A stretch of 64,000 nt of DNA from Chitinophagales bacterium (GTDB lineage Bacteria; Bacteroidota; Bacteroidia; Chitinophagales; UBA10324): the NCBI GenBank assembly GCA_019694975.1, contig JAIBAY010000001.1:564732-628731 (forward strand). The letters are read 5' to 3'. Shown here piece by piece: positions 24,597-31,820 of this stretch. The position numbers were made by a program, and so were the translations under genes. Position 1 is the first letter of the stretch. The number at the start of each line of letters is the position of its first letter. The notes beneath the pieces are model-generated. The model worked only from the letters and a program-made list of their open reading frames with translations. It searched no databases and was not told the origin of the DNA.

Positions 24597-25439
24597 TCAG
24601 ACAGTCTGATGATAAGCCACCAGTTCCTCAATGGGTGACCGGCTAACAGCCTGAATATGGACATTATATTCTTTTGCTGTTTCCAGCAGGCACTCTTTAA
24701 AAATAGATGCTACAGAGCCGGTGCAACACATAGGTTGGTTTTGATAGCCTGCATAATGACTGATGAGGTGTTTGAAAAAGTCGTTAAAGGATTCTTTCAC
24801 GAGCTGCCGCAAATAAGGATCTGAAAGATGATTGACTGCAAAAGGAACAAAGGAAGCAAGGAATCGGTTTGGAGATGGTTTTGTATACAACTGCTGCAGC
24901 ACCTGTTCACGGTCGAACGGACAGAGCTGTGCGAATTCATTATGCATTTGCTCCGGCAGATAGCCTCGTAAGAAGTCGCGCAAAAGTTTTCTGCCAATCG
25001 CTGCACCACTGCCCTCATCGCCTAAAAGATAACCGAGCGAATCGATGCTTTGTACAATCTGGCGGCCATCATACCTGCCACTGTTGGTTCCGGTTCCGAG
25101 GATAACCGCAAAACCCGGCTCATGCTTCAGCAGGCTCCTCGCGGCCCCTAACAAATCGGTGGCAATGCTGATGGCCGCTCCCGGGAAAAACCGGTTGAGC
25201 ACATTGCCGACCTGTTGCTTCCTGCTGTCTGTGCCACACCCTGCACCATAGAAATAGATGCTGCCTACCATTTGGCCGGCTGTATGCGGTAGCACTTGCA
25301 ACCGGATGATTGTTTCAAATTCATCTGTATTGATAAAATAAGGGTTTAATCCCTGCGTCGGGAAGCCGGTAATCTTATCTGCTTCCACAGCCCGCCAATC
25401 CGCCTTGGTTGAACCCGAATCAACAATTAACTGAATCAT
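24597..25439 (-). CDS. BadF/BadG-family ATPase, N-acetylglucosamine kinase-like
   Basis: The 280-residue protein belongs to the ASKHA (actin/hexokinase) fold. Its phosphate-1 motif is LIVDSGSTKADWRAVE (near 4-19), and the phosphate-2/adenosine regions include FAVILGTGTNSGRYDG and LGDEGSGAAIGRKLL. CCTGSVASIF near the C-terminus is the adenosine-binding segment. Eukaryotic GlcNAc kinase and bacterial amino-sugar kinases share this pattern; in Bacteroidota it probably phosphorylates GlcNAc or a related sugar released from the cell wall. The substrate is inferred from the family only. It is transcribed divergently from the PfkB kinase gene. Confidence 0.85.
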   Translation of the reverse strand: MIQLIVDSGSTKADWRAVEADKITGFPTQGLNPYFINTDEFETIIRLQVLPHTAGQMVGSIYFYGAGCGTDSRKQQVGNVLNRFFPGAAISIATDLLGAARSLLKHEPGFAVILGTGTNSGRYDGRQIVQSIDSLGYLLGDEGSGAAIGRKLLRDFLRGYLPEQMHNEFAQLCPFDREQVLQQLYTKPSPNRFLASFVPFAVNHLSDPYLRQLVKESFNDFFKHLISHYAGYQNQPMCCTGSVASIFKECLLETAKEYNVHIQAVSRSPIEELVAYHQTV

Positions 25440-25604
25440 GCAGCGCGGTCATTTACCGGGCAAATTACAAAATAGGATGGTGAGCATGGAATGGTTAGCA
25501 CATAGTGATAATATTCATGAGCAGAATGTGAATTTTTTGTGAACTTCGCCGCGCGAACAGGCCTCATGCCAGCAACTGTTCGGCCAACAAACAAAAATCA
25601 CCGT

Positions 25605-26585
25605 ATGTCGATATTGGATTCCATCCAAAAAACTTTTCAGCCACAAGTGCCCAAATCATCTTCCCTGGTTGTAGTAGGTACCGTTGCATTTGATTCCATC
25701 GAAACACCCTTCGGTAAATCAGAGCGTATTATCGGCGGCGCTGCCACGTATATTTCTCTGGCAGCCTCCTACTTTGGCAAGAATATTAACCTGATCTCTG
25801 TAGTCGGTGGCGACTTCCCCAGAGAGCAGATTCTGCTGATGAATGCGCGTGGTGTTAAGACGGACGGGCTGCAGGTGAAGGAAGGCGAAAAATCTTTTTT
25901 CTGGAAAGGATCCTATCATCTAGACATGAATACCCGCGATACGCTGGTGACAGATCTGAATGTGCTGGCTACCTTCGATCCCATTGTACCGGAAAGCTAC
26001 CAGGACTGTGAATTCCTGATGCTCGGCAACCTCACGCCCACCATACAGATTACCGTAATCAACCGGTTGCGCCGCCGCCCGAAGCTCATCGTGCTCGACA
26101 CCATGAATTTCTGGATGGAACATACGCCAAAGGAACTGGCTGAAGTGCTGACCATGATTGACGTATTAACCATCAACGATGCAGAAGCGCGTGAACTTTC
26201 CGGTGAATATTCGCTGGTAAAAGCGGCGAAGAAGATACTCGAACGCGGGCCCAAATACCTGATCATTAAAAAAGGTGAACATGGCGCTTTGCTCTTTCAT
26301 GAAAACAATGTGTTCTTCGCACCTGCATTACCACTTGAAGAAGTGTTTGATCCAACCGGTGCCGGTGATGCTTTTGCCGGAGGATTTATTGGGTACCTGG
26401 CGCAAACGAATGATATCAGTTATGAAAATATGAAACGCGCCATCATCTATGGTTCCACAATGGCCTCTTTCTGCGTGGAGAAATTCGGCACCGAACGGCT
26501 TGTCGGCATCACGGAAGATGATATCGAAGAAAGGGTGCAGGATTTTGTTGACCTCGTTCAGTTCGACATCTCACTGGTTGAATAG
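25605..26585 (+). CDS. PfkB-family carbohydrate/nucleoside kinase
   Basis: The 326-residue ribokinase-like protein starts at the ATG at 25605 (MSILDSIQKTFQ); the longer frame begins at GTG 25539 with a non-conserved extension. Its N-terminal substrate lid includes VVVGTVAFDSIETPFG and IIGGAATYISLAASYFG (PfkB signature 1 region). The C-terminal signature 2 FDPTGAGDAFAGGFIGYLA contains the catalytic Asp. The family ranges over ribokinase, adenosine kinase and fructokinase; the early sequence 'ETPFGKSERIIGGAATY' matches a Bacteroidota subgroup often labelled sugar kinase. Substrate not assigned. Confidence 0.92.
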   Translation: MSILDSIQKTFQPQVPKSSSLVVVGTVAFDSIETPFGKSERIIGGAATYISLAASYFGKNINLISVVGGDFPREQILLMNARGVKTDGLQVKEGEKSFFWKGSYHLDMNTRDTLVTDLNVLATFDPIVPESYQDCEFLMLGNLTPTIQITVINRLRRRPKLIVLDTMNFWMEHTPKELAEVLTMIDVLTINDAEARELSGEYSLVKAAKKILERGPKYLIIKKGEHGALLFHENNVFFAPALPLEEVFDPTGAGDAFAGGFIGYLAQTNDISYENMKRAIIYGSTMASFCVEKFGTERLVGITEDDIEERVQDFVDLVQFDISLVE

Positions 26586-26649
26586 ACAACGGTACTTTCA
26601 GGATCCACGAATCCTTTCTATTCGGGTCTCCACCGGATTGCATAAGCAG

Positions 26650-26675
26650 CATCTGCTCCAAACTAGAAGCAGATG
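26650..26675. repeat. Inverted repeat between convergent genes, possible weak bidirectional terminator
   Basis: CATCTGCT (26650-26657) and AGCAGATG (26668-26675) form a perfect 8-bp stem with a 10-nt loop, between the end of the PfkB gene and the end of the cytochrome b5-like gene. No T run follows on either strand, so the termination role is uncertain. Confidence 0.45.
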
Positions 26676-26755
26676 TATTCCCACCGGCGCAGCTACCATG
26701 TAAGTGACCTTTCGCTTTAATCAGAAAATTTCAGGAATGATCATCAACGGGAATG

Positions 26756-26989
26756 TCAGATCAGTATCCCCACCTTTTCCCAACCTTCAAATACCTGCTC
26801 CGTATGTGGAGCATCTTTCAATTCTTCTGTCAGATCCTGTCCGGCCCAATGCTCGTAATGGTGGCCATTGCGCCAAAGCCGGCTATCGGTCAGATCATAG
26901 ATGAACCCTTTATAAGCAACCCAAATCTGTGGCTTATCCTGTCCGTTGCGGAGCGCAAGTTGTGAACGGGTGAATGCAGGCAGGGACAA
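26756..26989 (-). CDS. Cytochrome b5-like haem/steroid-binding domain protein (77 aa)
   Basis: This single-domain protein reads LPAFTRSQLALRNGQDKPQI, then WVAYKGFIYDLTDSRLWRNG, HHYEHWAGQDLTEEL and DAPHTEQVFEGWEKVG. This is the prokaryotic b5-like/steroid-binding subfamily, in which the eukaryotic HPGG haem loop is replaced by a His-rich HHYEHWAG segment. The His in DAPHTEQ is the candidate second ligand. The start is TTG at 26987-26989; no ATG is available between it and the upstream TAA, and homologues begin with the LP.FTRSQL segment. It follows the serine hydrolase gene by 39 bases. Electron-transfer partner unknown. Confidence 0.82.
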   Translation of the reverse strand: MSLPAFTRSQLALRNGQDKPQIWVAYKGFIYDLTDSRLWRNGHHYEHWAGQDLTEELKDAPHTEQVFEGWEKVGILI

Positions 26990-27028
26990 TGGCGTAAGTG
27001 ATAGGTCAGCAGGAAATTAGAATTGGTA

Positions 27029-28540
27029 TTACAGCCTGATAAACGGCAACTGGTAATAAGCATCATGCACCTTGAATCCGAGCCTGTACGTTCCGTGCGG
27101 CAATGCCGCAACATTGATACTTCCTGAAACCGCTGGCGCCGTGTACCATAAGTTACCATAAATATCATAGATGGTGATCTTCTCCATGTTACGAAGTCCG
27201 TCCGGTATAGACGAATGCACCGTCAACCAGTCTATTGCCGGATTGGGCACAATTTCAAAATCACTTACTTGCCTTGGATCTGTTGCCGCCGCACAGTTTA
27301 GCAGGTCGGCGTACACCGCATCAAATATCTCCTTTTCTACCGTATAAAAAGCAGAACCTGCACCAACCACATAGGGGAATTTACTGCCGTTAGTAATGAA
27401 GATCACGCCATTCTTTACGCTGTCAAAATACATGTCGCTGATCAAACCGTACGCTTCGCCCGGATGCCCTGCCATAGTACGGCCGGGAAAAACAATATCG
27501 CTGCCTGCTGTATTGGTCGTAAGGTGCAAACCCAATCCCCATGCTTTAAACAATCCGTAATAGTCGTTGCCATTGCTGCCATTATATTGCCACTGAACGT
27601 CGTGCATTAGTGCTGCGGTAGTACTCTGAAGAATTGCCGTGTTGTTATAGGTTCCATCGTTTGCCAGCATCAACATGAAGGTGGCAAGATCGTTTGCACT
27701 GATGCGAAGGCCGCCCTGCGGGCTGAAGATGAAACCGTTGTTTCCCACCACATATTGACTGAGGTTTAACGGCGGCGGCATCACACCGTTATAATTATCA
27801 GCCTGTGGCAACCAGTTGTTCCCCGAGTACCGGTACAGAACAGCCACATCAGAAATGTCGGGCAAATCCTGAACATTAAAACTTCCCGTTATACCCAATG
27901 GATCGAGTATATGCTGCTTGCAGAAAATATCGAATCTCTGCCCGCTTATCTTTTCAATCAATGTCCCGATCAGGCCAAAATTGGAATTACTGTAACTGAA
28001 GTACTGGCCTGGCTTCTTATTCAGAAAAATATTGCCGGTATAATAACTTCCACCTGCCACGAAATAAGTGCTGATGGAAGGAGGAGGATTTTGAGCGTAA
28101 GTAGCGCTTAGAAAATTATCATACTTGCTTCCATCCACAATAGAAGAAGTATGTGACAGCAACATCCGGAAGGTGATCGGATCATTTGGGTAATGCCAGT
28201 TACGAATCGAATAACCGAGATAATTATTGATATCGTCATCCAGGTCAAAAAACCCCTGATCATATAAAATCATCAAAGCCGTTGCAGTTACCGATTTTGA
28301 AACAGACGCAATTCTGTAAAAGGTGTTGCCGGTGACCGGAATATTGTCATCATAGTCGGCGAGGCCGTATGCCCCCGAGAAATTCACTTGTCCTTCGCAT
28401 ACTTCCACAACAGACATCCCCATCAGTTGATAATCGTTCAGGATTTGCGCCAACTCAGTGTCCAGTGACTGAGCAGATACAGGCCGCAGAACCGGCAACT
28501 GACAAAGCAAAAAACAGGTGATGAAATACTTGCTGAACAT
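27029..28540 (-). CDS. Secreted serine hydrolase (beta-lactamase/class C-like) with T9SS tail
   Basis: The 503-residue protein starts at the ATG at 28540 (MFSKYFITCFLLCQLP, signal ending VSAQS); the frame continues 14 codons upstream without signal features. The catalytic SxxK is in RIASVSKSVTATALMI and the Tyr motif is YSNSNFGLIGTLIEK, as in D-Ala-D-Ala carboxypeptidases, esterases and class C beta-lactamases. A third motif, HPGEAYG, takes the place of KTG. The end (about 420-503: EIVPNPAIDWLTVHSS, then NLWYTA and GTYRLGFKV) is a T9SS sorting domain. Hydrolytic target unknown; peptide or ester cleavage at the surface is most likely, and antibiotic resistance is not implied. Confidence 0.9.
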   Translation of the reverse strand: MFSKYFITCFLLCQLPVLRPVSAQSLDTELAQILNDYQLMGMSVVEVCEGQVNFSGAYGLADYDDNIPVTGNTFYRIASVSKSVTATALMILYDQGFFDLDDDINNYLGYSIRNWHYPNDPITFRMLLSHTSSIVDGSKYDNFLSATYAQNPPPSISTYFVAGGSYYTGNIFLNKKPGQYFSYSNSNFGLIGTLIEKISGQRFDIFCKQHILDPLGITGSFNVQDLPDISDVAVLYRYSGNNWLPQADNYNGVMPPPLNLSQYVVGNNGFIFSPQGGLRISANDLATFMLMLANDGTYNNTAILQSTTAALMHDVQWQYNGSNGNDYYGLFKAWGLGLHLTTNTAGSDIVFPGRTMAGHPGEAYGLISDMYFDSVKNGVIFITNGSKFPYVVGAGSAFYTVEKEIFDAVYADLLNCAAATDPRQVSDFEIVPNPAIDWLTVHSSIPDGLRNMEKITIYDIYGNLWYTAPAVSGSINVAALPHGTYRLGFKVHDAYYQLPFIRL

Positions 28541-28594
28541 AAGATAAAGCAGGCTTTGGTTTTTAGGTATAATACATTCCAAAAGGAATGAAGT

Positions 28595-29602
28595 TTAATG
28601 AACTGCTTTTGCACCCGCTAATTTCGCCGACACCAAATATTCTGCAATCTGCACGGCATTGGTGGCGGCACCTTTGCGCAGATTGTCGGCAACAATCCAG
28701 CAGTTTAATGTTTTGGGCTGAGAAAGATCGCGGCGGATGCGTCCGACAAAGACTTCATCCTTTCCTTCGGCATACAATGGCATGGGATAAATATTCCTTG
28801 CAGGATCATCCTGTACAACCACTCCTTGTGTATGCCGGAGCAGTGCATAGATATCCTCCAGCTCAAAATCATATTCAAACTGAACATTCACACTTTCAGA
28901 ATGACCGCCCTTCACCGGCACCCGAACCGTAGTTGGCGAAACCTGTATATCAGGTGATCGCATAATCTTGCGTGTTTCATTCACCATTTTCATCTCTTCT
29001 TTCGTATAGCCGTTTTCCAAAAACACATCGATATGCGGAAGGCAATTCAGATCAATCGGATGCGGATATGCCATCACTGTCTTTTCTCCCTTTCGTTCCT
29101 GCATGAGTTGATCAACTGCCTTTACGCCTGTTCCGCTCACCGACTGATAGGTGGAAACCACGATGCGTTTAACCTGGTACTTCAGGTGCAGCGGATGCAG
29201 TATCATCACCATCTGAATGGTGGAACAGTTGGGATTGGCAATAATCCGGTCGTTAGCTGTGAGCACATCCCCATTTATTTCAGGAACAATCAAGGGAACA
29301 GCAGGATCCATACGCCAGCAAGATGAATTATCAATTACGGTGGTTCCTGCTGCTGCAAACTTTGGCGCCCATTCACGTGATACGGCAGCGCCTGCAGAGA
29401 ACAATGCAATATCAGGTTCCTGCCTTACCGCTTCCTCCAGCCCGATTACGGTATACTTTGTATGCCGGAAGGTTAGTGCTTTTCCGGCTGACTGCTCGGA
29501 AGCAACAACGAGCAATTCATCGAGGGGAAAATGACGCTCCTCCAATATCTTTAGCATCGTATTCCCAACCAACCCGGTGGCACCAACAACGGCTACTTTC
29601 AT
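28595..29602 (-). CDS. asd: Aspartate-semialdehyde dehydrogenase
   Basis: The 335-residue enzyme reduces aspartyl-4-phosphate to aspartate semialdehyde with NADPH, at the branch to Lys/diaminopimelate, Thr and Met. It has the NADP loop VAVVGATGLVGNTML (3-17), the catalytic Cys126 in IIANPNCSTIQMVMIL, the substrate segment YQSVSGTGVKAVDQL and the general base His in VPVKGGHSESVNV. The ATG at 29602 (MKVAVVGATG) is used; a frame extension to 29668 adds 22 residues not found in the family. It lies 54 bases upstream of the serine hydrolase on the same strand. Confidence 0.96.
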   Translation of the reverse strand: MKVAVVGATGLVGNTMLKILEERHFPLDELLVVASEQSAGKALTFRHTKYTVIGLEEAVRQEPDIALFSAGAAVSREWAPKFAAAGTTVIDNSSCWRMDPAVPLIVPEINGDVLTANDRIIANPNCSTIQMVMILHPLHLKYQVKRIVVSTYQSVSGTGVKAVDQLMQERKGEKTVMAYPHPIDLNCLPHIDVFLENGYTKEEMKMVNETRKIMRSPDIQVSPTTVRVPVKGGHSESVNVQFEYDFELEDIYALLRHTQGVVVQDDPARNIYPMPLYAEGKDEVFVGRIRRDLSQPKTLNCWIVADNLRKGAATNAVQIAEYLVSAKLAGAKAVH

Positions 29603-29828
29603 AAAAAGTGAATTTGAATCGTAAAAATACATATTGCTGTAATGCAGTGCTGAATCCATATTGGCCAAAAAATACTTTTAGAACATGTATTTGCAAGACT
29701 ATATAGATTGAACAACGGATGGCAGGCGCCCATCGCAGTTGGGTTACTTCAACGACTATGCATGAGATCAAGCAAGCACCACTTTTATCTTATTGATAAA
29801 TCATCACACCATATATTCACCAAGATTA

Positions 29829-29861
29829 TTTGCAGGAAGAAAATGATTCTGCTTAGGTTTG
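29829..29861 (+). promoter_or_regulatory. Promoter of the small membrane protein gene
   Basis: TTTG (29829-29832), a 21-bp spacer and TAGGTTTG (29854-29861) match the Bacteroidota consensus. The start would be about 15 bases before the ATG at 29880. Confidence 0.65.
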
Positions 29862-29879
29862 CGCCTCCATTATCATGAA

Positions 29880-30107
29880 ATGAATCTGTTCCACATCATA
29901 CTGCTGATTGGCGGCATCCTTGTACTGATATTCGGCATAGTCACCTTTTCAGGTAAAACCGCATTAGGGAAGCGATCCTATTTTTTCTCCGGTACCGAAC
30001 TCGACAAAACCGTGATGGGAATTTTGTTTTTCCTGATAGGTATGCTGCTCATCATCACTTTCCTGATTGAAGTGGTGGGGCCGCATTTTAAAAAGGAAGG
30101 GTTATAA
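29880..30107 (+). CDS. Small two-TM membrane protein (75 aa)
   Basis: The frame starts at the ATG at 29880 (MNLFHIILLIGG). Two hydrophobic segments, at about 3-21 (FHIILLIGGILVLIFGIVTF) and 45-64 (MGILFFLIGMLLIITFLIEV), flank a short polar loop with GKRSYFFSGTELDKT. The C-terminus GPHFKKEGL is basic and probably cytoplasmic. A consensus promoter precedes the gene, which supports it being real. I do not recognise a family. It converges on the sulfotransferase gene with an 11-base gap. Confidence 0.72.
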   Translation: MNLFHIILLIGGILVLIFGIVTFSGKTALGKRSYFFSGTELDKTVMGILFFLIGMLLIITFLIEVVGPHFKKEGL

Positions 30108-30118
30108 ATTCCGCCGTA

Positions 30119-31123
30119 TTATTTCAGCCGTTTCTTCAAGGTCTCCATTATATTCTTCATCCGGTGCAGGTTCAGCAAGAAGGCAAATCCAAGTTTCACA
30201 GGGAAAATTAGGTAGTAGAAAAAAATGATCACCGGATTCGCAGCCACCTTCACTGGCTCATAACCGTAAGCCTGCATATAATTGCAGCAGGTTCGCTGGC
30301 AAAACCAGATTTCTGTGGCGCTCAAACCTCCTTTGCTCCAGCTTTGTGACCGGTCGGGATTAATTCCCTTCACATCCTTTTTATCCATGCCACTGGATGA
30401 ACCCACCTGGGGCACATCCTTCAGTTTGGCGGAAAAAGGAAGCTGCAGGAAAAAACAGATATTCTCTATCATATTATCAGGATTTTCCAGCAGCTTTTCA
30501 AACTGAACGCTCATTACTCGCTTGTCCTTTACATTTTCGCGGGCGCGAATAGCCGAGTTCCAGAGTTTGCTGATGGTAAGCGGGTGATAGTTGGTCCATG
30601 CACGGATGGTTTCATACCAGGTGGCATGCGAGCCACCCAAAAAACGGCGCTTCCATTTTCGCTTTTGCGACAATAAAACATCGCGCGGATCGCGGACCAT
30701 ATTAATGAAATAGGAATCAGGGAAAGCATCGAGCACTTCCCGGATATAAAAAACATTCTGTGGTGTCTGATCACAGGGAAATTGCTTCCCCTGCTTTAGG
30801 GATTCATGCTGAATAACGGCTGCGAAAATACGCAGCGAGGTAAGTTCATTTTGCCGGATCGCTGTCACTATCTCCTTTGCTTCAGTCTCATATTTTTCAG
30901 GTTCCTTCTTTGCAAAATATCCGGCTGCGGAAATATTGAGCAACCTGGCAGCGAGCTTTAATGCCTCTTCAAATGATAAGATTTTGCCTTTGTCTTTGCC
31001 CGACCACATCTGTTCAAAGAAATGCAACTCCGGAAAAGTATGCACCTGTTCATGATTGTTGAGTATCCTCCCCATCATGGTGGTACCGCTCCTGCTGTTT
31101 CCTACTACAAAAATAAATGGCAT
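30119..31123 (-). CDS. Sulfotransferase-family protein (Sulfotransfer_3 type)
   Basis: The 334-residue protein starts at the ATG at 31123 (MPFIFVVGNSRSGTTMM); the longer frame begins at a TTG inside the -7 box. The 5'-phosphosulfate loop NSRSGTTM is at 9-16 and the 3'-phosphate motif is MVRDPRDVLLSQKRKWKRR. It belongs to a different branch from the six enzymes at 39.6-49.4 kb, closer to the Sulfotransfer_3/tyrosylprotein group. A hydrophobic, basic C-terminus (NPVIIFFYYLIFPVKLGFAF) could touch the membrane. PAPS-dependent sulfation of a lipid, glycan or protein is inferred; the acceptor is unknown. Confidence 0.85.
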   Translation of the reverse strand: MPFIFVVGNSRSGTTMMGRILNNHEQVHTFPELHFFEQMWSGKDKGKILSFEEALKLAARLLNISAAGYFAKKEPEKYETEAKEIVTAIRQNELTSLRIFAAVIQHESLKQGKQFPCDQTPQNVFYIREVLDAFPDSYFINMVRDPRDVLLSQKRKWKRRFLGGSHATWYETIRAWTNYHPLTISKLWNSAIRARENVKDKRVMSVQFEKLLENPDNMIENICFFLQLPFSAKLKDVPQVGSSSGMDKKDVKGINPDRSQSWSKGGLSATEIWFCQRTCCNYMQAYGYEPVKVAANPVIIFFYYLIFPVKLGFAFLLNLHRMKNIMETLKKRLK

Positions 31124-31144
31124 GACTGCGCTATGGATTTTGCG

Positions 31145-31176
31145 CAAAGGTAAAGGAAGCGCTCAGAGAGTCTAAA
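31145..31176 (-). promoter_or_regulatory. Probable promoter of the sulfotransferase gene at 30.1-31.1 kb
   Basis: On the minus strand TACCTTTG (31152-31145) matches the -7 box. TTTA (31176-31173) lies 20 bp upstream, one base off TTTG. The leader would be about 17 bases. Confidence 0.5.
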
Positions 31177-31205
31177 TAGTTTGACAGGTTTTTCGGGCAA
31201 CCCGG

Positions 31206-31634
31206 TCACTGGCCGGCAATATAGCTTTGAAGATGTTCAATAATGCCCTTTTGTTCTTCGATCAGCAACTTCACCACATCGCCAATAGAAATAAGGCCGA
31301 TCACCTTTCCGTTTTCCATCACCGGAAGGTGACGGATGTTTTTTTCTGTCATCATTTTCATACATTCATCAATCTCCGTATCCCTGCTGACGGTGCGTAC
31401 CTGTGCAGTCATCACCTCTGTAATTGGTGTGTCTTTGGAGGCACGTCCGAGCAAGATCACTTTGCGTGCATAATCCCGCTCCGTAAAAATGCCATTCAGC
31501 TGATCCCCCTGCATCACGAGCACACCTCCAAGGTTCTTTTCAGCCATCAGGCTCAGGGCATCATAAACGGTACCTTCCGGGCTAACGGCAAAAATCTGGT
31601 TACTCTTGCGGCGAAGTATGTCATTTACTTTCAT
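31206..31634 (-). CDS. CBS-domain pair protein
   Basis: The 142-residue protein consists of two CBS repeats. The first (about 8-65) includes VSPEGTVYDALSLMAEKNLG and GIFTERDYARKVIL. The second (about 73-130) includes VSRDTEIDECMKMMTEKNIRHLPVME and GLISIGDVVKLLIEE. The GIFTERDYARK motif is typical of stand-alone CBS proteins that bind adenine nucleotides and sense energy state. No enzymatic domain is fused. Target unknown. Confidence 0.93.
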   Translation of the reverse strand: MKVNDILRRKSNQIFAVSPEGTVYDALSLMAEKNLGGVLVMQGDQLNGIFTERDYARKVILLGRASKDTPITEVMTAQVRTVSRDTEIDECMKMMTEKNIRHLPVMENGKVIGLISIGDVVKLLIEEQKGIIEHLQSYIAGQ

Positions 31635-31820
31635 GATCAGTCAATTGAAGGTGTAAAAAAAGGTGTCGCTATGAAGTTAGTAAAAATCCCTCAACCTGCA
31701 ATATCTGATTTGTTTATGGTTTCCACTTAAAATAATCAAAGCTACTGACCGCGATGCACGTTTTTTATTATTCAGTTTTGACTGCTTAATTTTTACTTTC
31801 GCAATGCCACACCGTTACAC

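Noticed and set aside
27029-28540. Antibiotic-resistance beta-lactamase
   Set aside because: The SxxK fold is shared by many esterases and peptidases. The T9SS tail and lack of a KTG motif argue against a resistance enzyme.
31227-31730. 167-codon plus-strand open frame
   Set aside because: It is antisense to the CBS-domain gene, which is complete with both repeats.
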